Source: an uncultured Bacteroidales bacterium
GTDB lineage: Bacteria; Bacteroidota; Bacteroidia; Bacteroidales; Paludibacteraceae
Reading direction: 5' to 3'
Assembly: GCA_946185835.1 (NCBI GenBank)
Contig: CAMHKW010000021.1
Span: forward strand, 1-35,776
DNA: 35,776 nucleotides
A model generated the notes under the pieces. The model was given only the letters and a program-made list of their open reading frames with translations, did no database searches and was not told the origin of the DNA. Position 1 is the first letter of the stretch. Every line of letters begins with the position of its first letter. A program made the position numbers and the translations under genes. Shown here piece after piece: positions 16,430 to 24,566 of this stretch.

Positions 16430-17497
16430 ATGAGAATACGTTGCGTCATATTATTAGCTGCATCCCTGTTGTTTTTCGGATGTAAGCACGGAGAGTATTT
16501 TCAGATAGAAGGTACTTTAGATAATGCTGAGGGAGAGATGCTATACCTTGAGCAGACTTCGTTGATGGGCAATATCGTACTCGACTCGGTTCGTGTCAAG
16601 TCGTCGGGCAAGTTCAGTTTTCGTCAGCGTCGCCCCGAATATCCCGATATCTATCAGTTGCGATTAGATGGTCAGCGTTTTGTGTTTGTTGTCGATTCCA
16701 CCGAGCATATCATTGTTGGTCTTGATGCTGACAATATGGTAGTGCCGCAGCGTCTTGAGGGCTCGGAGAAGACGGGTCGGTTAGCAGAGTTGCGGCAGTC
16801 GGTGCTTACCAACACGTTGGATGAGCACCGTGAGTTGCAGCGTTCGGTAGTGTTGTCGGACCCGAGGAGTATGGTGGCATATTATGCTTTGCATCAGACA
16901 CGTGGCGGCAGGTATATACTCAACCCGTACGATGACAACGACTTGCCTTATTTCCGCTCGGTGGCAACAGCCTTTAATACCTTTATGCCGCAATATTATC
17001 GTAGCAAAGCTTTGTACAAGCAAGTGCTGGCTATCATCAACGAAGAGAAGGCAGCGGCGAATCAGCAGAAGCTACAGCAGATGATAGAAGAGGCGGATAA
17101 CGCATTTCTCGATATCAGTCTTTCCGATGAAAACGACCAAACGCAGTCGCTTTCGCAGTTGCGTGGCAAACTCATCTTGCTCGACTTCTCGGCGATAGAG
17201 ATGCAGCAGTCGAAAGGTTATATATTCGAGTTGCGAGAGTTGTATAATAAGTACCACTCGCGCGGACTTGAGATATACTCGGTGTCAGTCGACCGCAGTA
17301 AGTTGCTGTGGCAGCAGTCGGCAGAGAACTTGCCGTGGACGACGGTTTGGTGTGAGCCCGGCGTTAACGACAAAGTGTTGTTGACATATAATGTGCAGGC
17401 ATTACCTACTATGTTTCTTATCGATAAGAAAGGTGAGATAGTGGGTAGGTATGTTGACTTCGGCGAGCTAAAGAAGAAGATAGAGTCAAATTTATAA
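16430..17497 (+). CDS. DUF4369 / thioredoxin-fold lipoprotein lacking the CxxC site
   Basis: A 355-residue lipoprotein (MRIRCVILLAASLLFFGC, lipidated Cys18). Residues about 25-110 are a DUF4369-type beta domain (IEGTLDNAEGEMLYLEQ). A helical linker follows, then a TlpA/AhpC-like thioredoxin fold from about 228. In relatives the strand LLDFWASWC is followed by GPC; here it reads LLDFSAIEMQQS (250-261) with no cysteine, while the cis-Pro loop ALPTMFLID (324-332) is kept. The domain is therefore probably not a thiol-disulfide oxidoreductase. It may bind a partner or ligand. It starts 1 nt after marC and is followed by rpiB after 10 nt. Confidence 0.82.
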   Translation: MRIRCVILLAASLLFFGCKHGEYFQIEGTLDNAEGEMLYLEQTSLMGNIVLDSVRVKSSGKFSFRQRRPEYPDIYQLRLDGQRFVFVVDSTEHIIVGLDADNMVVPQRLEGSEKTGRLAELRQSVLTNTLDEHRELQRSVVLSDPRSMVAYYALHQTRGGRYILNPYDDNDLPYFRSVATAFNTFMPQYYRSKALYKQVLAIINEEKAAANQQKLQQMIEEADNAFLDISLSDENDQTQSLSQLRGKLILLDFSAIEMQQSKGYIFELRELYNKYHSRGLEIYSVSVDRSKLLWQQSAENLPWTTVWCEPGVNDKVLLTYNVQALPTMFLIDKKGEIVGRYVDFGELKKKIESNL

Positions 17498-17507
17498 AAT
17501 CACAGAT

Positions 17508-17957
17508 ATGAAACCTATTTCGGAAATGACGATAGCCCTTGCGTCGGATCACGCAGGCTATAACCTCAAACTAAAAGTGATAGAGTGGCTAAAGCATCAT
17601 CATGCCATGGTTCGCGATTTCGGCTGCTTTTCGACCGAGAGTTGCGACTATCCTGACTTTGCTCATCCGATGGCTCAGGCAGTGGAGACGGGCGAATATG
17701 ATTTCGGTATCACGATTTGCTCGACCGGCAATGGAATCTGCATGACCGCCAACAAGCATCAGGGTATTCGTGCTGCCTTGTGTTGGAATACCGACATAGC
17801 TCGTTTAGCTCGTCAGCACAATAATGCCAATGTGTTGGGTCTGCCTGCAAACTTCGTGACTGAGGAGTTGGCGCTTGAGATGGTAGAGGTGTTTTTCACT
17901 ACCGACTTCGAAGGCGGTCGTCATGAGCGCCGTGTGAACAAGATACCTGTTCACTAA
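17508..17957 (+). CDS. rpiB: Ribose-5-phosphate isomerase B
   Basis: A 149-residue enzyme that interconverts ribose 5-phosphate and ribulose 5-phosphate in the pentose phosphate pathway. ALASDHAGYNLK (10-21) carries the substrate-binding Asp-His; CSTGNGICMTANK (71-83) holds the catalytic Cys71 and the anion hole, and the C-terminal HERRVNKI is typical. Length is normal. It sits mid-operon, 10 nt after the DUF4369 gene and 11 nt before a radical SAM gene. Confidence 0.95.
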   Translation: MKPISEMTIALASDHAGYNLKLKVIEWLKHHHAMVRDFGCFSTESCDYPDFAHPMAQAVETGEYDFGITICSTGNGICMTANKHQGIRAALCWNTDIARLARQHNNANVLGLPANFVTEELALEMVEVFFTTDFEGGRHERRVNKIPVH

Positions 17958-17968
17958 TCCCGAGTTCG

Positions 17969-18952
17969 ATGTCGCTCTTTAGAGCATATTGTCGTGCTTT
18001 TACTTTTAGGCGTCTTGCTAATGAGGCAAGATGCCTATTGAGTTATATATTGTCTCGTGGTAAGGTACGCTATTTTCGTCATAAGCCATGTTTTATCTCG
18101 GTGGAGCCTGCCAACTATTGCCAGCTTAGTTGTCCGGAATGTTATGTAGGCACTCATCGTCGACCGGTTTCGGAGCGTAGGTTGATGCATGCTTCGGTGC
18201 TCATTCCATTGCTTGCAGAAGTAGCGCCATGTGTTCATACTATGCAGTTTTACTTTCAAGGCGAGCCTACTCTGAATAGTCAGTTGCCGATGTTTATCGG
18301 TGAAGCTCAAAAGTTTAGGATGGTGACTATTGTGTCGACCAATGCTCAGGCTATTAGTAGGGAGATGGCATATCAGCTTGTGTCTGCCGGTCTGAGCAAG
18401 ATAATAGTGAGTATGGATGGTCTGACGCAGTCGACCTACGAGCGGTATAGGCGTGGTGGAAAGGTGAAGTGCGTACTTGATGCCCTTTCGTGGCTTTCAG
18501 AAGCCAAGGCGGAGTTCGGATCGGATATTGAGATCGAGTTGCAGTGTCTGATGCTTAAGACCAATCAGCACGAGTGGGAGGAGCTGCGTCGCAGGTATCG
18601 TGAGCTTGGTGCTACCCGTTTCGTGTTGAAGACGGTTCAGATTTCGGATGAGCGTAACTTCGAATCGTTACTACCTGATGACAAGTCGCTTTCGCGCTAT
18701 GAGCAGGCTGCAGATGGCAGCTACAGGCTGCATGGCAAGCTTCGCCGCCGGTGTCTGAGGCTATGGCGCGGATGTGTGGTTGCAGCCGATGGCAATGTGC
18801 TGCCCTGCTGTTTCGACAAGGCAGAGCAGTATTCGTTCGGTAGGAATACGTCTTTGCAAGAGGCGTGGTTTTCGGAGTCGGCCATGGCGTTTCGTGAGCG
18901 AGTGCTGACGCAAAGAGAGAAGATACCAATCTGCCAAAATTGCACAGAATGA
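17969..18952 (+). CDS. Radical SAM/SPASM domain protein
   Basis: A 327-residue Fe-S enzyme. The SAM cluster motif is C51-C55-C58 (CQLSCPEC), preceded by ISVEPANY, and FQGEPTL gives the GGE-like SAM-binding loop. The C-terminal SPASM region has Cys residues in RCLRLWRGCVVAADGNVLPCC and CQNC (C322, C325), enough for an auxiliary 4Fe-4S cluster. SPASM proteins modify peptides or proteins, or act as dehydrogenases. No small precursor peptide is visible nearby, so the substrate is unknown. It is the last gene of the marC operon, and tsaB converges on it after 81 nt in which no clear hairpin was seen. Confidence 0.85.
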   Translation: MSLFRAYCRAFTFRRLANEARCLLSYILSRGKVRYFRHKPCFISVEPANYCQLSCPECYVGTHRRPVSERRLMHASVLIPLLAEVAPCVHTMQFYFQGEPTLNSQLPMFIGEAQKFRMVTIVSTNAQAISREMAYQLVSAGLSKIIVSMDGLTQSTYERYRRGGKVKCVLDALSWLSEAKAEFGSDIEIELQCLMLKTNQHEWEELRRRYRELGATRFVLKTVQISDERNFESLLPDDKSLSRYEQAADGSYRLHGKLRRRCLRLWRGCVVAADGNVLPCCFDKAEQYSFGRNTSLQEAWFSESAMAFRERVLTQREKIPICQNCTE

Positions 18953-19033
18953 TATCTTCTCTTGCCGGTATATAATTCCTGCTATTGCGTGAGGTGGCGT
19001 GCGTGAATAGAACGACGATTCTCGATATAAGTG

Positions 19034-19741
19034 TTATCTGAGTCCTTTGACGTGTGACGCGGCGGCTTGGAACTCCTTTAGATAGAAGGGCGTATAGTAT
19101 GCCACGTCTTCGCTTTTCGTTTCTTTGTTTTGTACTTGTTGGAATTTTGAGAATGACAGTTCGGTCATTGCTGATGCCATTGCCTCTACCGAGTCGATGA
19201 AATGTGCGTTGGGGTGTGTGAGTGTCTGTTTGCATTTGTCGGCGCCGTTGCCGCAGAAGTACACTTGATGAGTCAGCAGCTGTTGTGCGAAAGAGTCGGC
19301 TTCGACGACAAGTGGTGTGATATCGGTTAGTCGTGTGAGGTTGATGTCGTACAGGGCGGTGTATACTTCCATACGTCGTGCGTCGATCATGGGGCATATC
19401 AGGGCGTCGGTATCTAATGTCGTTTTTTGTAAGGCGTGTGCTGCTATCACCTCTGTGGTGTCGATGGCGAGTAGAGGTATGCTCATCCCGTAGCAAAGAC
19501 CTTTGGCTGTTGATACTCCGATGCGCAGTCCGGTATAGGATCCCGGTCCCCCGGAGACGCAGATGGCATCGAGATGAAGTGAGTGTTGTCGGATATATTT
19601 GAGTATCTCGTCGATAAAGACGGGTAGCATCACAGCGTGGTTGGCTGCGTCATTGTGACGTTCTGCCACTACTTTGCCATCGCAGCCGAGGGCTACACTG
19701 CATACGTTGGTGGATGTTTCGATGTTTAGAATGGTGGTCAT
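19034..19741 (-). CDS. tsaB: tRNA threonylcarbamoyladenosine biosynthesis protein TsaB
   Basis: A 235-residue ASKHA-fold protein that dimerises with TsaD to make t6A37 in ANN-decoding tRNAs. The N-terminal ILNIETSTNVCSVAL and the SGGPGSYTGLRIGVSTAKGL block (about 64-83) are diagnostic. Its ATG overlaps the sirtuin stop as ATGA, so the two are probably translationally coupled. Length is normal. Confidence 0.94.
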   Translation of the reverse strand: MTTILNIETSTNVCSVALGCDGKVVAERHNDAANHAVMLPVFIDEILKYIRQHSLHLDAICVSGGPGSYTGLRIGVSTAKGLCYGMSIPLLAIDTTEVIAAHALQKTTLDTDALICPMIDARRMEVYTALYDINLTRLTDITPLVVEADSFAQQLLTHQVYFCGNGADKCKQTLTHPNAHFIDSVEAMASAMTELSFSKFQQVQNKETKSEDVAYYTPFYLKEFQAAASHVKGLR

Positions 19742-20433
19742 AGCGGTTTGTTAACTATTTGGTCTACCAGTTGTGGCACGCCTATCGATGCCTTTTGTTT
19801 GATGTGTACGACGCGGTTTTTGTATATCCCGAAGTCGGGTTGTCCGGGGTCAACGACGTAGATTTTAGTTTTGGGTTTGACGTAGTCGAGCAGTGAGGCT
19901 GCGGGGTAGACAGCGAGTGAGGTACCGACGACGATGAAGATGTCGGCGGTTTGTGCTATCTCGCATGCTTTGCTGAAGTATGGTACTGCCTCTCCGAAGA
20001 AGACGATGTATGGTCTGAGCAGTGAGCCGTCGGGATGTCGGTCGCCGTAGTGTTGTTCCCAGCCTTCGATAGGCACGGTGGCGGTGTCGTTGTTTTCGCT
20101 ACGTAGTTTGACTATCTCGCCGTGTAGGTGTGTGATGTTGCGGCTTCCGGCACGTTCGTGCAGGTCGTCGATATTCTGTGTTATGATTTCGGTGTTAGGG
20201 TAGAAGCGTTGCAGTCGTGCGATGGCTCTGTGTGCTTCGTTGGGTTTGGCGGCGAGTGTGTCGCGTCGGCGTGCGTTGTAGAAGTCGACACATAGTTGTG
20301 GGTTGCGCAGCCATGCCTCGTGTGTGCATACCTCTTGTATACTGTATTTCTCCCAGAGTCCGTCTGAGTCGCGGAATGTGCCGAGTCCGCTTTCTGCCGA
20401 GATGCCGGCACCGGTAAATACGACGATTTTCAT
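19738..20433 (-). CDS. cobB: Sirtuin-type NAD-dependent protein deacylase
   Basis: A 231-residue sirtuin that removes acyl groups from lysines using NAD. Motifs: TGAGISAESGLGTFR (7-21), TQNIDDLHERAG (85-96), catalytic H104 in LHGE, and LRPYIVFFGE. Y52 and R55 in FYNARR correspond to the Tyr-x-x-Arg pair that class III sirtuins use for succinyl and malonyl groups, so desuccinylase activity is likely. The usual four zinc cysteines between LHGE and LRP are absent; that segment is short and Cys-free, as in some Bacteroidota relatives. It lies 49 nt after the VanZ-like gene and overlaps tsaB. Confidence 0.9.
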   Translation of the reverse strand: MKIVVFTGAGISAESGLGTFRDSDGLWEKYSIQEVCTHEAWLRNPQLCVDFYNARRRDTLAAKPNEAHRAIARLQRFYPNTEIITQNIDDLHERAGSRNITHLHGEIVKLRSENNDTATVPIEGWEQHYGDRHPDGSLLRPYIVFFGEAVPYFSKACEIAQTADIFIVVGTSLAVYPAASLLDYVKPKTKIYVVDPGQPDFGIYKNRVVHIKQKASIGVPQLVDQIVNKPL

Positions 20434-20482
20434 GATAGTTATGTTTTAATGATTAGACAATGCATGTAGTGCTTGAAGGCAA

Positions 20483-20875
20483 TCATGTGTTGGTGTTTCT
20501 TGCCGTCATCAGCGCTGTTGCCGTAAGTGTTCCGATGGTGTCGGCGAGCCAGTCGAGCCATTCGGCGGTGCGTGGTGCGAAGAAAGCGCCTTGCAGCAGC
20601 TCTATCAGTCCACCATACGCTATAATAGCCACTGCTCCTACCACTACTGCGTTAGTGTATTTAGGCTTAGGCATCTGAATGTTGCGGCTAAGCCGTCTGA
20701 GGTCGAAGATATATACCGCAGTGAGTGTGAAGTACATCAGGGCATGTGCTATCTTGTCGGACCAAGGCAGTCGCACCATGTCGTTGAGCATCAGGTGCGG
20801 CTCGCGTAGCAGACTCAGATACAAGACCGAGGCTGCTACCAACAACGTCGGCACAAAGCACAGGCAGCGTTTCAT
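20483..20875 (-). CDS. VanZ family protein
   Basis: A 130-residue protein with about four membrane segments. LPWSDKIAHALMYFTLTAVYIF and the later GGLIELLQGAFFAPRTAEWLDWLADTIG are the VanZ-like signature. Most such proteins are not linked to glycopeptide resistance; in a housekeeping setting the role is unknown. It precedes the sirtuin gene on the same strand. Confidence 0.85.
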   Translation of the reverse strand: MKRCLCFVPTLLVAASVLYLSLLREPHLMLNDMVRLPWSDKIAHALMYFTLTAVYIFDLRRLSRNIQMPKPKYTNAVVVGAVAIIAYGGLIELLQGAFFAPRTAEWLDWLADTIGTLTATALMTARNTNT

Positions 20876-20901
20876 TCCTTAGGTTGGGCGTATGACGCTT
20901 A

Positions 20902-20933
20902 GTTACCTCATCGGGGGTGCCGATGAGAGTAAC
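20902..20933. repeat. Hairpin between gpmI and the VanZ-like gene
   Basis: A 13-bp stem with one bulged A (20902-20914 with 20920-20933) has a GGGTG loop. It is placed where a gpmI terminator is expected, but neither strand has a T-run after it. Confidence 0.6.
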
Positions 20934-20964
20934 GAGAGTGTCGTAGTTAGGAGTATAGTATCTT

Positions 20965-22494
20965 TTAGTCTTGTATCAGACAGTGTCCGGTCATCTCGGC
21001 GGGTTGTTCGATGCCGAGAATATGTAGAATAGAAGGAGCTACGTCGGCGAGTATACCGTCGGTGACACGTGCTTGTTTGTTGTCGGATATATAGACGAAA
21101 GGTACTGGGTTGAGCGAGTGTGCTGTATTGGGGGTTCCGTCGGGGTTGATGGCGTTGTCGCAGTTGCCGTGGTCGGCGATGATGATGACCTCGTATCCGT
21201 TGCGTCGGGCAGCAGTGACGGTCTCGTTGACGCAGATGTCGATGGTAGTAACCGCATGTTGTATAGCCTCGTATACGCCAGTGTGTCCTACCATGTCTCC
21301 GTTGGCATAGTTGAGTATGATGCAGTCGTATTTGCCGGAGTAGAGTGCGTCGCGCAGTGCTATTGTCACTTCGGGTGCCGACATCATAGGTTGCAGGTCG
21401 TAGGTGGCTACCTTAGGTGAGGGGATGAGTATGCGGTCTTCGTTTTCGAACTCTGCTTCGCGTCCGCCCGAGAAGAAGAAGGTGACGTGTGCGAACTTCT
21501 CGGTTTCGGCAATACGTAGTTGTCGAAGTCCTTGTTTAGACACGATTTCACCGAGGGTGTTAGTCACGTTCTCTTTAGGGAAGAGGATATGCAGTCCTTC
21601 GAATGACGAGTCGTAGGGTGTCATGCAATAGTATTGCAGTTGTGGAATGGTGTGCATGCCGTTTTCGGGCATGTCTGTCTGTGTGAGGGCTATTGTCATT
21701 TCTTTGGCTCGGTCGTTGCGGTAGTTGAAGAAGATGACCACGTCGCCTTCGCTGATGGTAGCTATGGGTTTGCCGTCTCGAACATGTACTATAGGTTTTA
21801 CGAATTCATCGGTGACGTCGTTGTCGTAGCTTGCTTGCATAGCTTGGTGCATCGACTCGAATTTGTCGCCCTTGCCTTCGACGAGCAGGTCGTAGGCTTG
21901 TTTGATTCTCTCCCATCGTTTGTCGCGGTCCATGGCGTAGTAGCGTCCGCATATAGAGGCTATCTCGCCTGCGCTATGGCTGAGGTGCTGTTCGAGTTGG
22001 TCGATAAAGCCGATGCCGGAATGGGGGTCGGTGTCGCGTCCGTCCATAAAGCAATGTATGAAAGTTTTACCTTTGAGTCCGTATTCATCGGCAATGTCGC
22101 ATAGGTAGAAGAGGTGCTCGAGCGACGAGTGTACGCCTCCGTCGGAGGTGAGTCCCATGATATGCAGATTTTTGCCTGTTTGTTTGGCATAGCTGTAAGC
22201 CGACACTATTTCGGGGTTTTGCTTGATGCTACCGTCTTTGCATGCGCGGTTGATCTTGACGAGGTCTTGATACACCACTCTTCCGGCACCTATGTTGAGG
22301 TGTCCGACTTCGGAGTTACCCATTTGTCCGTCGGGTAGTCCGACATTTTCGCCTGAGGCTTGCAGTTGAGCGTGTGGGTAGGTCTCGAGCAGTTTGTCCC
22401 AGTGAGGGGTGGAGGTGCAGTAGATAGCGTCGGCTTTATCTTTCTTTCCGATTCCCCAGCCGTCGAGAATCATAAGTAATGCTTTCTTTTTCAT
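20965..22494 (-). CDS. gpmI: 2,3-bisphosphoglycerate-independent phosphoglycerate mutase
   Basis: A 509-residue glycolytic enzyme that interconverts 3- and 2-phosphoglycerate with two metal ions (usually Mn). D11 ([10 protein letters not shown]) and the phosphorylated S61 ([17 protein letters not shown]) are in place, as are [23 protein letters not shown] and HSLNPVPFV. Length is normal for the family. It follows smpB by 47 nt on the same strand, probably from the smpB promoter. Confidence 0.96.
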   Translation of the reverse strand: MKKKALLMILDGWGIGKKDKADAIYCTSTPHWDKLLETYPHAQLQASGENVGLPDGQMGNSEVGHLNIGAGRVVYQDLVKINRACKDGSIKQNPEIVSAYSYAKQTGKNLHIMGLTSDGGVHSSLEHLFYLCDIADEYGLKGKTFIHCFMDGRDTDPHSGIGFIDQLEQHLSHSAGEIASICGRYYAMDRDKRWERIKQAYDLLVEGKGDKFESMHQAMQASYDNDVTDEFVKPIVHVRDGKPIATISEGDVVIFFNYRNDRAKEMTIALTQTDMPENGMHTIPQLQYYCMTPYDSSFEGLHILFPKENVTNTLGEIVSKQGLRQLRIAETEKFAHVTFFFSGGREAEFENEDRILIPSPKVATYDLQPMMSAPEVTIALRDALYSGKYDCIILNYANGDMVGHTGVYEAIQHAVTTIDICVNETVTAARRNGYEVIIIADHGNCDNAINPDGTPNTAHSLNPVPFVYISDNKQARVTDGILADVAPSILHILGIEQPAEMTGHCLIQD

Positions 22495-22541
22495 ATAGTT
22501 TGAGTTTTAGTATTCATTTTTTTGGTGTCTATATTGTCGGG

Positions 22542-23003
22542 TTATCGTCTTGTTCTGAGTGCTCGTTGTACTTCTCTCTTGTCTTCTTTTGCTTTGAGAG
22601 CTTGTCGTTTGTCGTAGTTATGTTTGCCTTGGCATAGTGCTATTTCGACTTTGGCTCTGCCGTTCTGGTCGATATAGAGTGAGAGTGGCACTATTGTTTT
22701 GCCTGACTCTTTGGTGTCGCGTTCGAGTTTGCGTAGCTCTTTCTTGTGTAGCAGCAGTTTCCTATCTCGCTTAGGGATATGGTTGAGGTAACTGCCGAAT
22801 CGGTATTCGGCGATATGCATCTGCTTAACCCATAGTTCTCCGTTGACGAAGGCGCAGTAGGTGTCAGTCAGGCTTGCTTTCGACTCGCGTATCGACTTGA
22901 TTTCTGTGCCGAAGAGTTGTATTCCTGCCTGGTAGCGGTCGAGAATGATATAGTCGAACGAAGCGCGGCGATTCTTAATATTGACATTGGTCTTGGGTAG
23001 CAT
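22542..23003 (-). CDS. smpB: SsrA-binding protein SmpB
   Basis: A 153-residue partner of tmRNA in rescue of stalled ribosomes. [32 protein letters not shown] at the N-terminus, [11 protein letters not shown], and [28 protein letters not shown] at the C-terminus are standard for the beta-barrel and the basic tail. No tmRNA gene is visible in the window. A promoter box lies at 23075-23068. Confidence 0.96.
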   Translation of the reverse strand: MLPKTNVNIKNRRASFDYIILDRYQAGIQLFGTEIKSIRESKASLTDTYCAFVNGELWVKQMHIAEYRFGSYLNHIPKRDRKLLLHKKELRKLERDTKESGKTIVPLSLYIDQNGRAKVEIALCQGKHNYDKRQALKAKEDKREVQRALRTRR

Positions 23004-23067
23004 GTGTGGTCTGAATATTGTTGCTTATGACATGTAGTTGGCTGTTAAAAGCCCTCATTTGGCGGTG

Positions 23068-23075
23068 CAAAGGTA
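23068..23075 (-). promoter_or_regulatory. smpB promoter -7 box
   Basis: TACCTTTG on the minus strand, 65 nt from the smpB ATG. The -33 side is only TTTC. It lies back to back with the plus-strand promoter at 23085-23114, and the two core regions overlap. Confidence 0.65.
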
Positions 23076-23084
23076 CAAAATATT

Positions 23085-23114
23085 TTGTAAATTAGAAAAA
23101 AAAGCGTACCTTTG
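23085..23114 (+). promoter_or_regulatory. Promoter of the DUF5606 / Nif3 / zinc-ribbon genes
   Basis: TTG (23085-23087), 19 nt, then TACCTTTG (23107-23114): a textbook spacing for this phylum. The leader to the ATG at 23215 is about 95 nt. Confidence 0.8.
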
Positions 23115-23145
23115 CGGCATATTTCGAAATAAGTTCGAAAAGCAG

Positions 23146-23178
23146 CTTCTTGTCGGCATGGTAAGATGCCTTAAGAAG
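23146..23178 (+). promoter_or_regulatory. Two-part leader hairpin before the DUF5606 gene
   Basis: Outer CTTCTT/AAGAAG and inner GGCAT/ATGCC stems close a 6-nt loop, with a small internal loop between them. CCTTAAG occurs at 23169 and again 13 nt later. It lies inside the transcribed leader, 37 nt before the ATG. Confidence 0.5.
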
Positions 23179-23214
23179 TGCCCTTAAGATTTTTGAAAAC
23201 AACAATTACAAATT

Positions 23215-23748
23215 ATGCTGAAGAATATTCTTGCTATTACCGGCAAGCCCGGTTTGTTTCGTTTAGTTAGCAGAGGTAACAACATGCTGATAGTAGAGTC
23301 GCTGCTTGATGGCAAGCGTATGCCTACGTATTCGCGCGATAAGGTGGTGAGTTTGGCAGATGTGTCGATGTATACTACCGGTGACGATATCTCTCTGAGC
23401 GAGGTCCTTGAGAAGCTGAAGGCTAAGGAGGGCGGGAAAGTAGCTCAGATAGATGCACGTAAGGCTGATGCTAAGCAGTTGCGTGAGTACTTTGCAGAGG
23501 TGTTGCCCGATTTCGACCGCGACCGCGTGTATCCGACAGATATTAAGAAGCTTATTTTATGGTATAACATACTAATCGAAGCCGGTATAGATGACTTCTC
23601 GGTAGCGGAAGAGGGCGAAGAAGAGTCGGCACCTGTTGAGGAACCGAAGAAAGCTGATGCTCAGCCTAATGTGCAGAAGGCACAGGGCAAGACTCAGAAG
23701 TCGTCGACAGCGAAAGTGAAGACCGGAGTAGGAACAAAAAAAGGATAG
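23215..23748 (+). CDS. DUF5606 domain-containing protein
   Basis: A 177-residue protein. MLKNILAITGKPGLFRLVSRGNNMLIVESL and KRMPTYSRDKVVSLADVSMYT define the conserved domain (about 1-130), which also contains LREYFAEVLPDFDRDRVYPTDIKKLILWYNIL. The last 45 residues are an acidic then basic, low-complexity tail (EEGEEESAPVEEPKKA ...). The family is restricted to Bacteroidota and has no known function; the cytoplasm is likely because no signal peptide is present. Its TAG overlaps the GTG start of the Nif3-like gene by one base. Confidence 0.88.
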   Translation: MLKNILAITGKPGLFRLVSRGNNMLIVESLLDGKRMPTYSRDKVVSLADVSMYTTGDDISLSEVLEKLKAKEGGKVAQIDARKADAKQLREYFAEVLPDFDRDRVYPTDIKKLILWYNILIEAGIDDFSVAEEGEEESAPVEEPKKADAQPNVQKAQGKTQKSSTAKVKTGVGTKKG

Positions 23749-24536
23749 TGCAAGCAAAAGACGTCATAGCATTAATAGAAAAAGTAGCGCCGCTGTCGCA
23801 GCAAGAGAGTTGGGACAATTCGGGCTTACAAATAGGGCAGAGAGATACTGAGGTAACCTCTGCTTTGTTGTGTACTGATGTGTCGGAGCAGATAGTGGAT
23901 GAGGCGATAGCCAGAGGCTGCGAGATGATTATTTCGCACCATCCGTTGCTGTTTCACGGCATGAAGTGTATCGAAGGGGTGAACAGTCAGCAGCGGTGTG
24001 TGATAAAAGCCATCCGTGCCGGTTTGGTGATATATAGTGCTCATACTTCGATGGACACTTATTTGCATGGTGTGAGCGGTCACATGGCTCAGAAGCTTGG
24101 CATTACTGATTACGAGTTGCTGCAACCCACGGGCGAGAACGTAGGTTTGGGAGTGGTAGGATATCTGCCCGAGCCGATGTCGCTAAGCGAGTTTCTGCAG
24201 TTGCTAAGCGTCACCTTCGAGGCGAAGGCGTTGCGTTATGTATGTCGAACCGACGAAAACGAGACCGTCAGCAAGATAGCTCTTTGTGGCGGAGCCGGCA
24301 GCGAGTTTGTTGACGAAGCGATACGTCAGAGTGCAGACGTGTATGTGTCAGCCGACTTCAAGTATCATGAGTTCTTGAACGCTGACGGCAGAATCAACAT
24401 CGCCGACATCGGACATTTCGAGTCGGAGCATTTTACGAAAGAGATATTCGGCAGTTTGCTCAGGGGGAAGGTAAGATGTGTGGCAGCACAGAATGATGTC
24501 AACAAAGTGAAGGTGTTTGTCAGACGCAGCGAATAG
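23748..24536 (+). CDS. Nif3-like dinuclear metal centre protein
   Basis: A 262-residue protein of the Nif3/YbgI (GTP cyclohydrolase 1 type 2-like) family. SWDNSGLQIG, LLCTDVSEQIVDEAIARGCEMIISHHPLLFHG (two metal-binding His), YSAHTSMDT and the late DIGHFESEHF are the metal-site motifs. It starts with GTG, sharing one base with the previous stop (TAGTG), which suggests coupled translation. The biochemical role of the family is unsettled. Pairing with the downstream zinc-ribbon gene is common in Bacteroidota. Confidence 0.92.
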   Translation: MQAKDVIALIEKVAPLSQQESWDNSGLQIGQRDTEVTSALLCTDVSEQIVDEAIARGCEMIISHHPLLFHGMKCIEGVNSQQRCVIKAIRAGLVIYSAHTSMDTYLHGVSGHMAQKLGITDYELLQPTGENVGLGVVGYLPEPMSLSEFLQLLSVTFEAKALRYVCRTDENETVSKIALCGGAGSEFVDEAIRQSADVYVSADFKYHEFLNADGRINIADIGHFESEHFTKEIFGSLLRGKVRCVAAQNDVNKVKVFVRRSE

Positions 24537-24566
24537 TAAGAAAATAATAACTAATAACATACAATC

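Noticed and set aside
18612..19496. Minus-strand open frame of 294 residues across the radical SAM/tsaB junction
   Set aside because: Thr/Arg/His-rich nonsense composition, overlapping two genes with firm motifs.
20483..20875. Vancomycin resistance gene
   Set aside because: The protein is only VanZ-like; no vanHAX or vanRS genes are nearby, and such proteins are common in sensitive bacteria.
23004..23214. tmRNA gene next to smpB
   Set aside because: The gap is only 211 nt, fully used by two promoters and a leader, and lacks a tRNA-like end or a tag-coding frame.
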